Of a DNA stretch of 42,365 nucleotides, positions 8,250-16,301 are shown piece after piece. The position numbers were made by a program, and so were the translations under genes. Below the pieces are notes generated by a model that made no database searches, was not told the DNA's origin, and saw nothing but the letters and a program-made list of their open reading frames with translations. Position 1 is the first letter of the stretch, and each line of letters starts with the position of its first letter. This DNA is from Abyssisolibacter fermentans (GTDB lineage Bacteria; Bacillota; Clostridia; Tissierellales; MCWD3), in NCBI RefSeq assembly GCF_001559865.1, contig NZ_LOHE01000050.1, forward strand, positions 1 to 42,365. The letters are read 5' to 3'.

Positions 8250-8292
8250 TAAGCAGCTAAAGCACTCTTGAATTTAGAGCTTTGGCTGCTTA
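8250..8292 (-). terminator. Terminator of the ABC-F gene
   Basis: TAAGCAGCTAAAGC (8250-8263) pairs with GCTTTGGCTGCTTA (8279-8292), a 14-base stem with one mismatch or wobble. It lies 18 bases beyond the minus-strand stop codon at 8311 and is followed on that strand by pyrimidine-rich sequence. Confidence 0.65.
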
Positions 8293-8310
8293 GACTTACT
8301 TAGAATTATT

Positions 8311-9936
8311 TTATTCATTTATTTTATTTAGATAATCATCATAATTTCCATCAAAACTTTTTACTTCATTTTTATCAAGTAATATAACGCTATTAGCTAA
8401 TTTATTAATAAAATATCTATCATGTGAAACAAAAAGGATAGTTCCTTCAAATTTAAGTAAAGCTTTTTCTAATATTTCTTTGCTATTTAAATCTAAATGA
8501 TTAGTTGGTTCATCTAAAATTAAAAAGTTTGATTTTTTAAGCATCAATTTAGTCAATGCAACACGTGCTTTTTCACCACCACTCAAATCTTTTATAGTTT
8601 TAAAAACGTCATCTTTAGTAAATAAGAAATTACCAAGCTTAGTTCTAATTTCTGTATCAGTTAACTTAGGAAAATCACTTCTAATTTCAGCATAAATTGA
8701 ATTTCTCTTATTCAATTTTTCATGTTCTTGAGCAAAATAACCTATTTGAACTTCTTTACCCCAAGTGAATGAACCTTTTTCTAAAATGTTATCACCTATT
8801 AAAGTCTTTAATAAAGTTGATTTGCCTGTACCGTTTTCACCAATAAATGCGATTTTATCTCCTCTTAAAATATTTAAATTAAGGTTTTGTATTAAATCAA
8901 TTCTATTATTAGGCTTTCCTACAGAAATTACTGCATCTTTAATGTTAAGCACATATTTATGAGATTTCTTATTAATATTGAAATTGATATTGACTTTTTT
9001 TAAATCTTTATCAGGTTTTTCAATTCTTTCTATTCTATTTAAAGCATGTCTTTTGTTTTTAGCAGCTTTGGAAGATGTTGCTCTTACAATATTCTTATCT
9101 ATAAATGTTTGTAATTTATTAATTTGAGCTTGTTGTTCTATATATTTTTTTTCATGAAGAAGTTTTGTTTTAGCTTTTTTAGTAACAAAATCTGTATAGT
9201 TCCCAGTATATTTTTTTATATGTCCTCTTTCTACTTCATATATACTGTTAACTAGAAAATCTAATAAGTATCTATCATGTGATACAACTAATACGGCCCC
9301 TTTATAGTTTTTAATATGGTTTTCAAGCCAAGACATTGTTTTAAAATCAAGGTGATTAGTAGGTTCATCAAGTAACAAAATATCTGGTTTTTCTAGTAGC
9401 AATTTAGCTAAAGCCAGCTTAGTCTTTTGTCCACCACTTAAATTTTTAATTCTCATATTAAAATCAAAATCTTTAAATCCCATTCCATTTAACACATAAT
9501 TAATTTTAGAATTAATTTGATATCCTTCGTGGGTATTAAAATATTCAAGCTTAGAACTATATGATTTCATTATGCGTTCAAGTTTATCAGCATTACTGTA
9601 TATTTCTTCTTTTGACATTTCAAGTTCTAATTTTTTAAGTTGTTCTTTTATATTTAATAAAGGTCTAAAAACTTCAAGCATTTCTTCATTAATACTATTG
9701 TTAATATTAAGTCCACCATCTTGTTTTAAATATCCGATAGTAGTATTTTTCTTAAGAAATATTTGACCTGTTTCTGGTAGAAGTTCACCTGATATTATTC
9801 TTAATATTGTAGATTTACCAGCACCATTAACGCCAATTAATCCTATTTTTTCTGCTTTCTCTATTTTCATATTTATTTTATTAAGCAAAGTTTCTCCTCC
9901 AAAACTTATACCTATATCGTTCAACTGTAAAATCAT
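8311..9936 (-). CDS. ABC-F family ATPase (ribosome-associated, possible antibiotic protection)
   Basis: A 541-residue soluble protein with two ATP-binding cassettes and no membrane segments. Cassette 1 has Walker A GVNGAGKST, signature LSGGQ and Walker B with LLLDEPTNHLD; cassette 2 has GENGTGKST, LSGGE and LILDEPTNHLD. The linker between them is rich in Lys and helical. These are the hallmarks of ABC-F proteins, which act on the ribosome; many clostridial members protect it from lincosamides, pleuromutilins or streptogramins, while others are housekeeping factors. The unusually long leader with two tiny ORFs, two long hairpins and a terminator strongly suggests antibiotic-responsive attenuation, favouring a resistance role. 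A well-spaced ribosome binding site (AGGAGATGATATAA) precedes the ATG at 9936. Confidence 0.92.
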   Translation of the reverse strand: MILQLNDIGISFGGETLLNKINMKIEKAEKIGLIGVNGAGKSTILRIISGELLPETGQIFLKKNTTIGYLKQDGGLNINNSINEEMLEVFRPLLNIKEQLKKLELEMSKEEIYSNADKLERIMKSYSSKLEYFNTHEGYQINSKINYVLNGMGFKDFDFNMRIKNLSGGQKTKLALAKLLLEKPDILLLDEPTNHLDFKTMSWLENHIKNYKGAVLVVSHDRYLLDFLVNSIYEVERGHIKKYTGNYTDFVTKKAKTKLLHEKKYIEQQAQINKLQTFIDKNIVRATSSKAAKNKRHALNRIERIEKPDKDLKKVNINFNINKKSHKYVLNIKDAVISVGKPNNRIDLIQNLNLNILRGDKIAFIGENGTGKSTLLKTLIGDNILEKGSFTWGKEVQIGYFAQEHEKLNKRNSIYAEIRSDFPKLTDTEIRTKLGNFLFTKDDVFKTIKDLSGGEKARVALTKLMLKKSNFLILDEPTNHLDLNSKEILEKALLKFEGTILFVSHDRYFINKLANSVILLDKNEVKSFDGNYDDYLNKINE

Positions 9937-9996
9937 TTATATCATCTCCTAATTAAGAGTAAAGAGTCTAATTCTTATTTTTAGACTTTCATACAT

Positions 9997-10032
9997 AAAA
10001 AAAGAAAGAGAACATAAAATTCCCTTTCCTTA
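9997..10032 (-). terminator. Leader terminator immediately upstream of the ABC-F gene
   Basis: On the minus strand AAGGAAAGGGAA pairs with TTCTCTTTCTT (with wobble pairs) and is followed by a run of seven T. It lies between the promoter at 10401-10430 and the start codon at 9936, so transcripts must read through it to express the gene. Confidence 0.65.
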
Positions 10033-10066
10033 ATACTTAAATTATAATTATATTATTATAAAATAG

Positions 10067-10172
10067 AAAAAGAGTATTTAATGTACTTAATGAAAATTCT
10101 TAAATTGATTTAACTTAAATTGCAAATCAATCAAATAATAAGAATTTTACACTTATACACTAAAATACTCTT
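10067..10172 (-). promoter_or_regulatory. Leader hairpin unit 2 of the ABC-F gene
   Basis: On the minus strand the arm complementary to 10156-10172 pairs with that of 10070-10086 (outer stem with AAGAGTATTT and AAATACTCTT), and inner arms around TAAAATTCTTA and TAAGAATTTT extend the stem. A T run follows at 10071-10067. The arrangement repeats unit 1, suggesting duplication of an attenuator. Confidence 0.6.
10131..10160 (-). CDS. Possible leader peptide 2 (9 aa)
   Basis: A GTG at 10160 opens a nine-codon frame VYKCKILII ending in TGA, within the first arm of hairpin unit 2. There is no strong ribosome binding site. Its place matches that of leader peptide 1 in unit 1, so it may be a degenerate copy. 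Confidence 0.25.
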   Translation of the reverse strand: MYKCKILII

Positions 10173-10240
10173 AATGTATTTATATTAGATAATATGTTTA
10201 ATAAAACTTTTATTGTGTTTAAATCATATTTTTAGACAAC

Positions 10241-10365
10241 AAAAAAAGAGCAAGTGTACTATTTATGAAAATTCTTATCAAATTGATTTAGCTAAAAAAG
10301 GGCATAGTCCCGCCTTAGTTAAATTAAATCAATTGTAAGAACATCATATCTGTACATTAAAACTC
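10241..10365 (-). promoter_or_regulatory. Leader hairpin unit 1 of the ABC-F gene
   Basis: On the minus strand an inner stem pairs TTCTTACAATTGATTTAA with a later segment containing AAATCAATTTGATAAGAA; the outer arms are GAG...GTAC and GTAC...CTC. The loop contains GGCGGGACTATGCCC followed by TTTTTT, itself a possible terminator. The whole unit ends in a run of seven T (10247-10241). It overlaps leader peptide 1, as expected for ribosome-mediated attenuation. Confidence 0.65.
10319..10357 (-). CDS. Leader peptide 1 of the ABC-F attenuator (12 aa)
   Basis: An ATG at 10357 opens MYRYDVLTIDLI and a TAA. GAGAG lies five bases before the ATG and AAGGAG twelve bases before. The frame covers the first arm of hairpin unit 1, so a ribosome stalled or slowed on it would change folding of the downstream hairpins. 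Upstream ORFs of this kind are known for ABC-F resistance genes such as vmlR and lmo0919; the match here is in arrangement, not sequence. Confidence 0.5.
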   Translation of the reverse strand: MYRYDVLTIDLI

Positions 10366-10400
10366 TCAACTCCTTAAATTAATAATATAATAATAACCTA

Positions 10401-10430
10401 ATATTAACATATTTAAAACTTATATGTCAA
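10401..10430 (-). promoter_or_regulatory. Promoter of the ABC-F transcription unit
   Basis: On the minus strand TTGACA (10430-10425) and TAATAT (10406-10401) are spaced 18 bases apart. The start site would be near 10394, about 20 bases before the ribosome binding site of leader peptide 1, leaving a leader of about 460 bases before the structural gene. Confidence 0.7.
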
Positions 10431-10431
10431 G

Positions 10432-10578
10432 ATGAAAATTTATATACATGCACCTATTGGCTTGAGGAGAAGTATACAAAAAATTCTAAAAGGATTAGAA
10501 AATCAAAGCTTATTTATTGCTGTTGCTGTTCCTATATGCCTTATTTTAGTATTAATATTTGCACTACAATTAAGATAG
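10432..10578 (+). CDS. Possible 48-aa single-span membrane peptide
   Basis: An ATG at 10432 opens a 48-codon frame with a basic N-terminal half (GLRRSIQKILKGLENQ) followed by one hydrophobic segment (SLFIAVAVPICLILVLIFAL) and a short tail. The pattern is that of a small membrane protein, but there is no convincing ribosome binding site and the start overlaps the divergent ABC-F promoter. It may be noise or the end of a lost gene. I do not recognise a family. Confidence 0.2.
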   Translation: MKIYIHAPIGLRRSIQKILKGLENQSLFIAVAVPICLILVLIFALQLR

Positions 10579-10736
10579 TTGAATGTAGAGCGGTGAGTGT
10601 ATTATATTCTTAATAGCATTTATGTATGGTAGTATCAGCATATACTATTTACAAAATTAAACATGGAATAACTTAACAAATTTAATGCGACATTTAATAT
10701 TGCAATTTATAAAAAAGAGAAATTTAGCAAAAAATA

Positions 10737-10765
10737 TTGACAAATGTCAAATAATATTATAATAT
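10737..10765 (+). promoter_or_regulatory. Promoter of the lysine riboswitch-importer operon
   Basis: TTGACA at 10737-10742 and TAATAT at 10760-10765 are spaced 17 bases apart. TTGACA-AA-TGTCAA (10737-10750) is also a palindrome over the -35 region and could be an extra operator. Confidence 0.6.
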
Positions 10766-10784
10766 ATAAAACATAATTTAATAA

Positions 10785-10945
10785 GACCTCGCTTTTGAAG
10801 TGAGGTAGAGGCGCGACGTTTAACAGACCTTAGTGGAGTTTGAGGAGCTTTGATACTAAGGGATAGGAAATATCGCCGAAGCTTATAATACCCTCAAGTA
10901 TTATTTGCTGGGTCTACGGTTAATAGCTGTAGGACTGTCTCAATA
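10785..10945 (+). promoter_or_regulatory. Lysine riboswitch (L box) aptamer
   Basis: The conserved core of the lysine aptamer is visible in order: GAGGTAGAGGCGCGA, CTTAGTGGAG, GGATAGGAAATATCGCCGAAG, TTTGCTGGGTCT and GGACTGTC. These blocks form the five-way junction that binds free lysine. Just after it CTCAATAAA pairs with TTTATTGAG, a likely switching helix, and a terminator follows at 11019-11045. High lysine should favour termination. The controlled operon is an amino acid ABC importer, which makes lysine its likely substrate. Confidence 0.93.
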
Positions 10946-11018
10946 AATATCTCGGTTTATTGAGTTGTACTATCTCATTTGAGAAAGAAGAGGCTATATG
11001 GGGAACTATGTATATAGG

Positions 11019-11045
11019 GACATGAGCTTACTTCATGTCTTTTTT
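11019..11045 (+). terminator. Riboswitch expression-platform terminator
   Basis: GACATGA (11019-11025) pairs with TCATGTC (11033-11039), followed by TTTTTT. It lies about 75 bases after the aptamer and 93 bases before the importer genes. Confidence 0.85.
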
Positions 11046-11137
11046 GTTTGCCTAAATCTCTATAACAACTTGACAACACAGTGCAACACATACGAAACGT
11101 AGGTATTTAACTAAATAATAAAAAGGAGAGATTTAGA

Positions 11138-11968
11138 ATGAAAAAAGGAATAGTATTAATGATTATAATGGCACTATTAGTTATGCCATTAGCAGGATGT
11201 GGATCTAGCAATACAGATACAGAGAGCCAAAAAAGTGAAGTGTTTAGAGTAGGTCTTGAAGCAGGATATGCTCCTTTTAACTGGACACAAACAGGCGATT
11301 CAAATGGTGCTGTTAAAATTGATGGTGCTGCAGAATACGCAGGTGGATATGATGTAGAGATGGCAAAGAAAATCGCTAAAGGTTTAGGAAAAGAATTAGT
11401 GATTGTTAAGGTTGAATGGGATGGACTTGTACCAGCATTATTATCTGGCAAGATTGATGCTATTGTTGCTGGAATGTCACCAACAGAAAAACGTAAAGAA
11501 ACAATAGATTTTACAGATAACTATTATAAATCAGATTTAGTTATGATTGTTAAGAATGGTGGAAAGTATGAAGGAGCTACTTCTATTCAAGATTTTGAAG
11601 GAGCAAAGATAACTGCTCAATTAAACACATTCCATTATTCTGTAATTGATCAAATAGAAGGTGTAGTTAAAGAGCAAGCTATGGATAATTTCCCAGCTAT
11701 GAGAGTTGCTCTTGAATCTGGAATGATTGATGGATATATTTCAGAGCGTCCAGAAGGAGTAAGTGCAGAAACAGCAAATGAGAATTTCAAAATGATTGAA
11801 TTTAGTGATGGATTTGTTACATCTGAGGATGATACTGCAATAGCTGTAGGAGTTAAAAAAGGCAGTGAATTAACTAAAAAAATAAATGAGATATTAAAAG
11901 GTATTTCTGTAGAAGAACAAAAAAGTATAATGGACGATGCAGTTAAGAATCAACCAGCAGTTAATTAA
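11138..11968 (+). CDS. Amino acid (probably lysine) ABC importer, substrate-binding lipoprotein
   Basis: A 276-residue family 3 extracellular solute-binding protein. The signal peptide ends in the lipobox PLAGC, so Cys21 would be lipidated and the protein tethered outside the membrane. The mature part shows the usual two-lobe pattern: FRVGLEAGYAPFNW, GYDVEMAKKIAKGLGKEL, LLSGKIDAIVAGMSPTEKR and IDFTDNYYKSDLVMIV. AGGAG precedes the ATG. It is the first gene of a three-gene operon under the lysine riboswitch, so lysine is the best-supported ligand, though the protein sequence alone would only say polar amino acid. A hairpin at 11973-12003 follows and probably lowers expression of the membrane and ATPase genes relative to this abundant binding protein. 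Confidence 0.92.
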   Translation: MKKGIVLMIIMALLVMPLAGCGSSNTDTESQKSEVFRVGLEAGYAPFNWTQTGDSNGAVKIDGAAEYAGGYDVEMAKKIAKGLGKELVIVKVEWDGLVPALLSGKIDAIVAGMSPTEKRKETIDFTDNYYKSDLVMIVKNGGKYEGATSIQDFEGAKITAQLNTFHYSVIDQIEGVVKEQAMDNFPAMRVALESGMIDGYISERPEGVSAETANENFKMIEFSDGFVTSEDDTAIAVGVKKGSELTKKINEILKGISVEEQKSIMDDAVKNQPAVN

Positions 11969-11972
11969 TTTT

Positions 11973-12003
11973 AAACCGGGTGCATTTTTGATGCAACCGG
12001 TTT
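11973..12003 (+). terminator. Intra-operon attenuating hairpin
   Basis: AAACCGGGTGCAT (11973-11985) pairs with ATGCAACCGGTTT (11991-12003) with one bulge. It lies between the binding protein and permease genes and ends in TTTTAT. Such partial terminators are common after genes for solute-binding proteins. Confidence 0.65.
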
Positions 12004-12026
12004 TATCGTAATAAAGGAGGTAAGCT

Positions 12027-12800
12027 ATGAGTTTAGATTGGATATCAAGAATTATAACAGAAAACTGGCCAATGTTTATTCGTGGAGCTGGCGTAACACT
12101 CTTGATTTCTATTATCGGTACTGTTTTAGGCTCTATAATTGGTTTATTAGTAGGTGTGGTTCGTACTACACCAATGCCTGAAAAAGGTTTAAAGAGAATA
12201 ATTCTTAAATTTGCTAATATTATTTTTTCAATTTATATAGAGTTCTTTAGAGGAACACCTATGATAGTTCAAGCTATGGTAATTTACTATGGATCTGCTT
12301 TAGCATTCGATATTCATATGAATAAACTAGCAGCGGCAATTTTTATTGTATCTGTTAATACAGGAGCATATATGTCAGAAATTGTTCGTGGAGGTATTGT
12401 TTCCATTGATAAGGGGCAATTTGAAGCAGCTCACGCGATAGGAATGAATCATATACAAACTATGATGAACGTTGTACTGCCACAAGTAATAAGAAATATA
12501 CTGCCAGCAACAGGAAATGAATTTGTTATAAATATAAAAGATACTTCAGTGCTTAACGTAATTTCAGTAACAGAATTATATTTCCAAACGAAATCAATTG
12601 CAGGAAACAATTTTAGATATTTTGAATCATTCTTTGTTGCTTGTATTTTATATTTTATAATGACTTTTACTATAACAAGAATTTTACGTTATATCGAAAA
12701 GAAAATAGATGGAGAAGATCATTATATTATGTGCGGTAATCAAATGCAAGTAGAAACGCCTGAAGATATGTTGCACAAGACGGAGAATAAAGGTAATTAA
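12027..12800 (+). CDS. Amino acid ABC importer, permease subunit
   Basis: A 257-residue integral membrane protein of the polar amino acid (HisM/GlnP) permease family with about five membrane segments. The conserved EAA loop that docks with the ATPase is visible as [20 protein letters not shown]. The family's typical [11 protein letters not shown] segment is also present. AAAGGAGG lies close before the ATG. It follows the binding protein by 58 bases across a weak terminator and precedes the ATPase by 22 bases. A tail of about 30 residues ([16 protein letters not shown]) extends past the last helix and is longer than usual. Confidence 0.92.
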   Translation: MSLDWISRIITENWPMFIRGAGVTLLISIIGTVLGSIIGLLVGVVRTTPMPEKGLKRIILKFANIIFSIYIEFFRGTPMIVQAMVIYYGSALAFDIHMNKLAAAIFIVSVNTGAYMSEIVRGGIVSIDKGQFEAAHAIGMNHIQTMMNVVLPQVIRNILPATGNEFVINIKDTSVLNVISVTELYFQTKSIAGNNFRYFESFFVACILYFIMTFTITRILRYIEKKIDGEDHYIMCGNQMQVETPEDMLHKTENKGN

Positions 12801-12822
12801 TTTTAAACAAAGGAGGTTAAGT

Positions 12823-13563
12823 ATGGAAAAGATAATAGATATACGACATTTAAGCAAGTCTTTTGGCTCACATGAAGTATTAAGAGATATTGATTTTTCA
12901 GTGAATAAAGGAGAAGTAATTTCTATTATAGGTTCGTCTGGGTCGGGTAAATCAACTCTTCTTCGCTGTATAAATCTTTTGGAAAAGCCAAGTGGTGGTG
13001 AGATTATCTATAAAGGAAAAAATATCTTAGATAGTATGCATGATATTTATGCATATCGAACAAAACTAGGTATGGTATTTCAACAATTTAATTTATTTAA
13101 TAATCATAATGTCATTAACAATTGTATCGTAGGTCAATTAAAGGTTTTAAAACGATCAAGAGAAGAAGCAGAAAAAGTTGCAATCAAATATTTGGATGTT
13201 GTAGGAATGAGTCAATATATTAATGCAAAACCAAATCAACTATCAGGAGGACAAAAACAACGTGTAGCTATTGCTAGAGCACTTTCTATGGAACCTGATG
13301 TTATATTATTTGACGAACCAACATCAGCTCTTGATCCAGAGATGGTTGGAGAAGTTCTCAAAGTTATGAAAAAGCTTGCTGAGTCTGGGTTAACAATGTT
13401 AGTTGTAACGCATGAAATGGATTTTGCAAGAGAAGTATCTGATCGTGTAGTATTCATGGATAAAGGGGTTATTGCAGAACAAGGAAGTCCAGAACATATA
13501 TTCAATAATCCAACACAAAAACGTACGCAAGAATTCTTAAAACGTACATTAAGTAATGTTTAA
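12823..13563 (+). CDS. Amino acid ABC importer, ATP-binding subunit
   Basis: A 246-residue cytoplasmic ATPase with Walker [11 protein letters not shown]-loop MVFQQFNLF, signature [15 protein letters not shown] and Walker [15 protein letters not shown], followed by the switch His in VVTHEM. Sequence and length match the GlnQ/ArtP group. AAAGGAGG precedes the start. As the last gene of the riboswitch-controlled operon it would power lysine uptake together with the two preceding products. A hairpin at 13571-13610 ends the transcript. Confidence 0.93.
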   Translation: MEKIIDIRHLSKSFGSHEVLRDIDFSVNKGEVISIIGSSGSGKSTLLRCINLLEKPSGGEIIYKGKNILDSMHDIYAYRTKLGMVFQQFNLFNNHNVINNCIVGQLKVLKRSREEAEKVAIKYLDVVGMSQYINAKPNQLSGGQKQRVAIARALSMEPDVILFDEPTSALDPEMVGEVLKVMKKLAESGLTMLVVTHEMDFAREVSDRVVFMDKGVIAEQGSPEHIFNNPTQKRTQEFLKRTLSNV

Positions 13564-13570
13564 GCATAAA

Positions 13571-13610
13571 AATAAGTTGGTAAGAAGTCTTTTATTCTCG
13601 CCAATTTATT
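13571..13610 (+). terminator. Terminator of the importer operon
   Basis: AATAAGTTGG (13571-13580) pairs with CCAATTTATT (13601-13610) and is followed by TAATTTTTATT. It begins eight bases after the stop codon. Confidence 0.6.
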
Positions 13611-13797
13611 TAATTTTTATTATAAATATTGTCCTCTTAGATGTTTTTTTCGGAATAATTTCCTGTTTCCAAGTGATTCTTTGACGACTAGAATTATATT
13701 TAAATTTTCTTCCTTCAATATCAAATTCTCTGCTCATATCAATTCCTAAACTATTTAATGCTTTGATAGCCATTGTAATTAATCTGTAGTCTGCCAA
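13606..13797 (-). CDS. Doubtful 63-aa basic protein
   Basis: A TTG at 13797 opens a 63-residue frame (LITMAIKALNSLGIDMS, FDIEGRKFKYNSSRQRITWK) with AGCAGG just upstream. The charge pattern and balanced composition look more protein-like than a random AT-rich frame, but no family is recognised and it runs into the terminator of the importer operon. It could be the end of a decayed gene. The rest of 13800-14255 shows nothing that I can support. Confidence 0.25.
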   Translation of the reverse strand: MADYRLITMAIKALNSLGIDMSREFDIEGRKFKYNSSRQRITWKQEIIPKKTSKRTIFIIKIK

Positions 13798-14255
13798 TTA
13801 CCTGCTTAGCTTACTCATAATTAAAAACAAATAGAATAAAATAAAAGTAAATTTAAATATTGTATTGAAAAATTCATAATACAAAATAGTATTAACCAGT
13901 ACAGTATTGACTATAATTATATAACTTTATGCTGTTATAATACTATGTAAGCCTGTTGAGGTATAAGAGAGGATTGTAGAGTTCATATAAAAAACTGTCT
14001 CTATTATTAATATATAGATAGTATATAAACTGACGGTTATTTGAATTAATTACTAAATTAAGATGATCAACAAGTTCAAATGTGTATTGGGAATACATAC
14101 CATTCAGATTTATTGTTTGTACTAGATGTAAATCAGGGGATTTTACTATTTATCTTATAAATTATTTTTATAAATTCACATTATTTCGTTAGTATACAAT
14201 TTGATTAAAAACCAACAAAAATCACAAAAATATTTAATATTAAAATATATCAAGA

Positions 14256-14729
14256 TTAAACATCTAACTTATTTATAAATTTATATTTTGTAAGCATTTT
14301 CATAAAAGGATAACCTAGGCCATAACAAGCTATTAACTGACCTAATCCTATCCACACCATCGTTAATCCAACATTAATATTTAATAAATAGCTTATCATT
14401 ATACCTATTATAACTGCATTAATTAATACAGGTGGTAGTGGTACCAAATATATTTTTTTCATTTTAGATGACAAAAGTGCGGCGATGAATGTTGCTAATG
14501 TACCAAATATTATATCTAATATTCCATTACCGCCAACAATATTAGAGATCAAGCAACCTATTGTTAATCCTGGTATTGCTGCTAGAGTGAAAAATGGCAT
14601 AACTGTTAATACTTCGGATACTCTTATTTGCATAAAACCATAACTAATAGGCTGTAATATTAGTGTTAATGATGTGTACATGGCAGCAATCATAGCAGAT
14701 ATAACTAAAAATTTAACTTTTTCTTTCAT
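14256..14729 (-). CDS. queT: QueT-type ECF transporter S component (queuosine precursor uptake)
   Basis: A 157-residue membrane protein with about five helices. The segments QPISYGFMQIRVSEVLTVMP, AAIPGLTIGCLISNIVGG, GILDIIFGTLATFIAALL and LPPVLINAVIIGIMISYLL follow the QueT family, S subunits that bring deazaguanine precursors of queuosine into the cell using a shared ECF energising module. AAAGGAG precedes the ATG but lies next to a hairpin whose loop can pair with it (14741-14763). No preQ1 riboswitch of a class I recognise is present. The neighbour on the other side, 1.1 kb away and divergent, is the base-to-nucleotide cluster beginning at 15861; a link through an imported base is possible but unproven. 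Confidence 0.75.
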   Translation of the reverse strand: MKEKVKFLVISAMIAAMYTSLTLILQPISYGFMQIRVSEVLTVMPFFTLAAIPGLTIGCLISNIVGGNGILDIIFGTLATFIAALLSSKMKKIYLVPLPPVLINAVIIGIMISYLLNINVGLTMVWIGLGQLIACYGLGYPFMKMLTKYKFINKLDV

Positions 14730-14740
14730 TCTAACCTGAC

Positions 14741-14763
14741 TCCTTTCGCTGTGCTCAAGGCAC
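14741..14763 (-). promoter_or_regulatory. Possible hairpin/pseudoknot masking the queT ribosome binding site
   Basis: On the minus strand GTGC-CTTGA-GCAC forms a small hairpin, and CCTT at its loop can pair with AAGG of the AAAGGAG binding site six bases further on. This is the geometry of a translation-controlling pseudoknot, although the stem is short. Confidence 0.3.
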
Positions 14764-14829
14764 TCTATTGTATAGAATCACTGTATAAATTTTTAATATT
14801 GATCATTTATATACATATAGTAAAACTAC

Positions 14830-15796
14830 AAAACACGGCTGAGAAAGCAGAATAATATCTATTCTTGATAAAAATTCGAATTATGTAATTTGTTAAATAT
14901 GTTTCCAAACAAATAGAAGTATGCCATCGACCACATATGCTAAATTTTGTAAAATAATTACCGTTTTTTAAAGCGGGATATTTGTCAATGACTATATGTT
15001 GTCTTTCGTTTTGGGGGAAGATTTTTTATGGATGATCTTTAGAGCTATAGTGATAATATAGGTAATTCCATATGATTATCGTAGATTTGGAAATTATAGA
15101 ATCAATATCTAAAATTATTTGCTCAGAGGAATTTCAATATTATATATCAGAAAATAATTTAGATTAAAACTTTCAAATTGCTTAAATTGTACTTTTCCTA
15201 ATTTGGTATTTGCTTTTGATCGTAGGTTGTGACGGTAAAGTATCTTTATTGAATATTGCTTTAGAAATAGGACCAGTTTTTAATTCATTTGATGAATCAG
15301 CACTATGATAACCAGCTAACGGCTATATATTTTTAGGTATAATATCACATATTTCTGTTTTTATGCTAACGCAAAATGAAGTTTTTTCATATGCTTTTTT
15401 GAATTTTTTTACTTTTTTGAGTGAAAGATTATATCAAAGTTTATCTGTTAGTTTTCGATATTAATTATAAATTCTATTTTATATATGAATGAATAGGGGT
15501 TAAGTGATGATAAAAAGTATCAATTTTTGTTTTCGCTTATTTTGCATAATATACATATGTTTACAAGAAAAATATATCATAATTACAATAAAATCACAAA
15601 TCAAATTTATAGATAACTAGCGTTTGATTATTGCAAACCATATGAATTGGGTAAAATTCAGAGATTTATAAGTAGGTGTTAAAATTCATCTAAGCTTAAG
15701 ATTGCATTCAACGGGTAGCAATATACAAGCTGTAAGTAATTCGAAAAATAATATATTTAATGATAAATATTGGTTATATTGTCATGTATAACAATA
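14830..15796. other. Gene-free stretch left of the nucleotide cluster
   Basis: About 1 kb without a coding region I can support. Short frames exist, such as one at 15507-15620 (37 codons, with AGGGG upstream) and one ending near 15167, but they have no recognisable family and read like random AT-rich sequence. It may hold remains of genes lost when the downstream cluster was acquired. Confidence 0.4.
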
Positions 15797-15825
15797 TTGA
15801 CAAAAAAATATATATAATGTAAAAT
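15797..15825 (+). promoter_or_regulatory. Promoter of the five-gene nucleotide/DNA glycosylase cluster
   Basis: TTGACA at 15797-15802 and TAAAAT at 15820-15825 are spaced 17 bases apart, 20 bases before the ribosome binding site of the first gene. No other convincing promoter was seen before 19567. Confidence 0.65.
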
Positions 15826-15860
15826 ATATATAAAATGAATTAAAAAGGGGGTTGGTGATT

Positions 15861-16301
15861 TTGTTGAAACAAGTATATATAGCTGGTCCATTGTTTACGC
15901 AAGGAGATAGATGGTTTTTAGAAAAAATAGACAATGAACTAGATAGTAGAGGATTGACAACATATTTGCCACATCGTGATGCAGGGTTATGCCCTTCAGA
16001 TGGACATGAAACGGAATTTTTTTATATTAATGATGTTAAGGCTATTGATGAATGTGAGTTTATTGTTGCTGTATTACATGGAACAGATGTTGATTCAGGA
16101 ACCGCATGGGAAATGGGATATGGTTTTGCTAGGGAAAAACCAATTATTGCAATAGGTGAAGATATTAGAATTGCAGGAGAGATAACTAATGTGAATTTAA
16201 TGCTAAGTAATTCTTCACAAGTATGTTTTACATTTGAAGAATTTCTACAAAAATTAGATGAGTTTTTGAAATTAAAAAGGAAAAGTTATGATAAAGCATA
16301 A
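15861..16301 (+). CDS. Nucleoside 2-deoxyribosyltransferase-like protein
   Basis: A protein of about 146 residues of the nucleoside 2-deoxyribosyltransferase (NDT) family. VYIAGPLFTQGDRWF is the signature N-terminal strand and loop; FYINDVKAIDECEFIVAVL and DVDSGTAWEMGYGFAREKP carry the family's nucleoside-binding Asp and the catalytic Glu in GTAWEMGY. These enzymes exchange the base of a deoxynucleoside, or hydrolyse it, through a deoxyribosyl-enzyme intermediate; the wider DRHyd group also appears in conflict systems. Start choice is uncertain: no ATG exists, and TTG at 15861 is nine bases after AAGGGGG, while TTG 15852, GTG 15855 and TTG 15864 are alternatives. Its end overlaps the next gene by 14 bases, indicating tight translational coupling. 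Confidence 0.85.
   Translation: MLKQVYIAGPLFTQGDRWFLEKIDNELDSRGLTTYLPHRDAGLCPSDGHETEFFYINDVKAIDECEFIVAVLHGTDVDSGTAWEMGYGFAREKPIIAIGEDIRIAGEITNVNLMLSNSSQVCFTFEEFLQKLDEFLKLKRKSYDKA

Noticed and set aside
14730-14800. preQ1 riboswitch upstream of queT
   Set aside because: The conserved blocks of the known preQ1 classes could not be found; only a small hairpin near the binding site is visible.
15180-15470. Possible lipoprotein remnant (LLIVGCDGK)
   Set aside because: The frame lacks a start, is interrupted by adjacent stop codons and has no binding site, so the lipobox-like string is probably chance.
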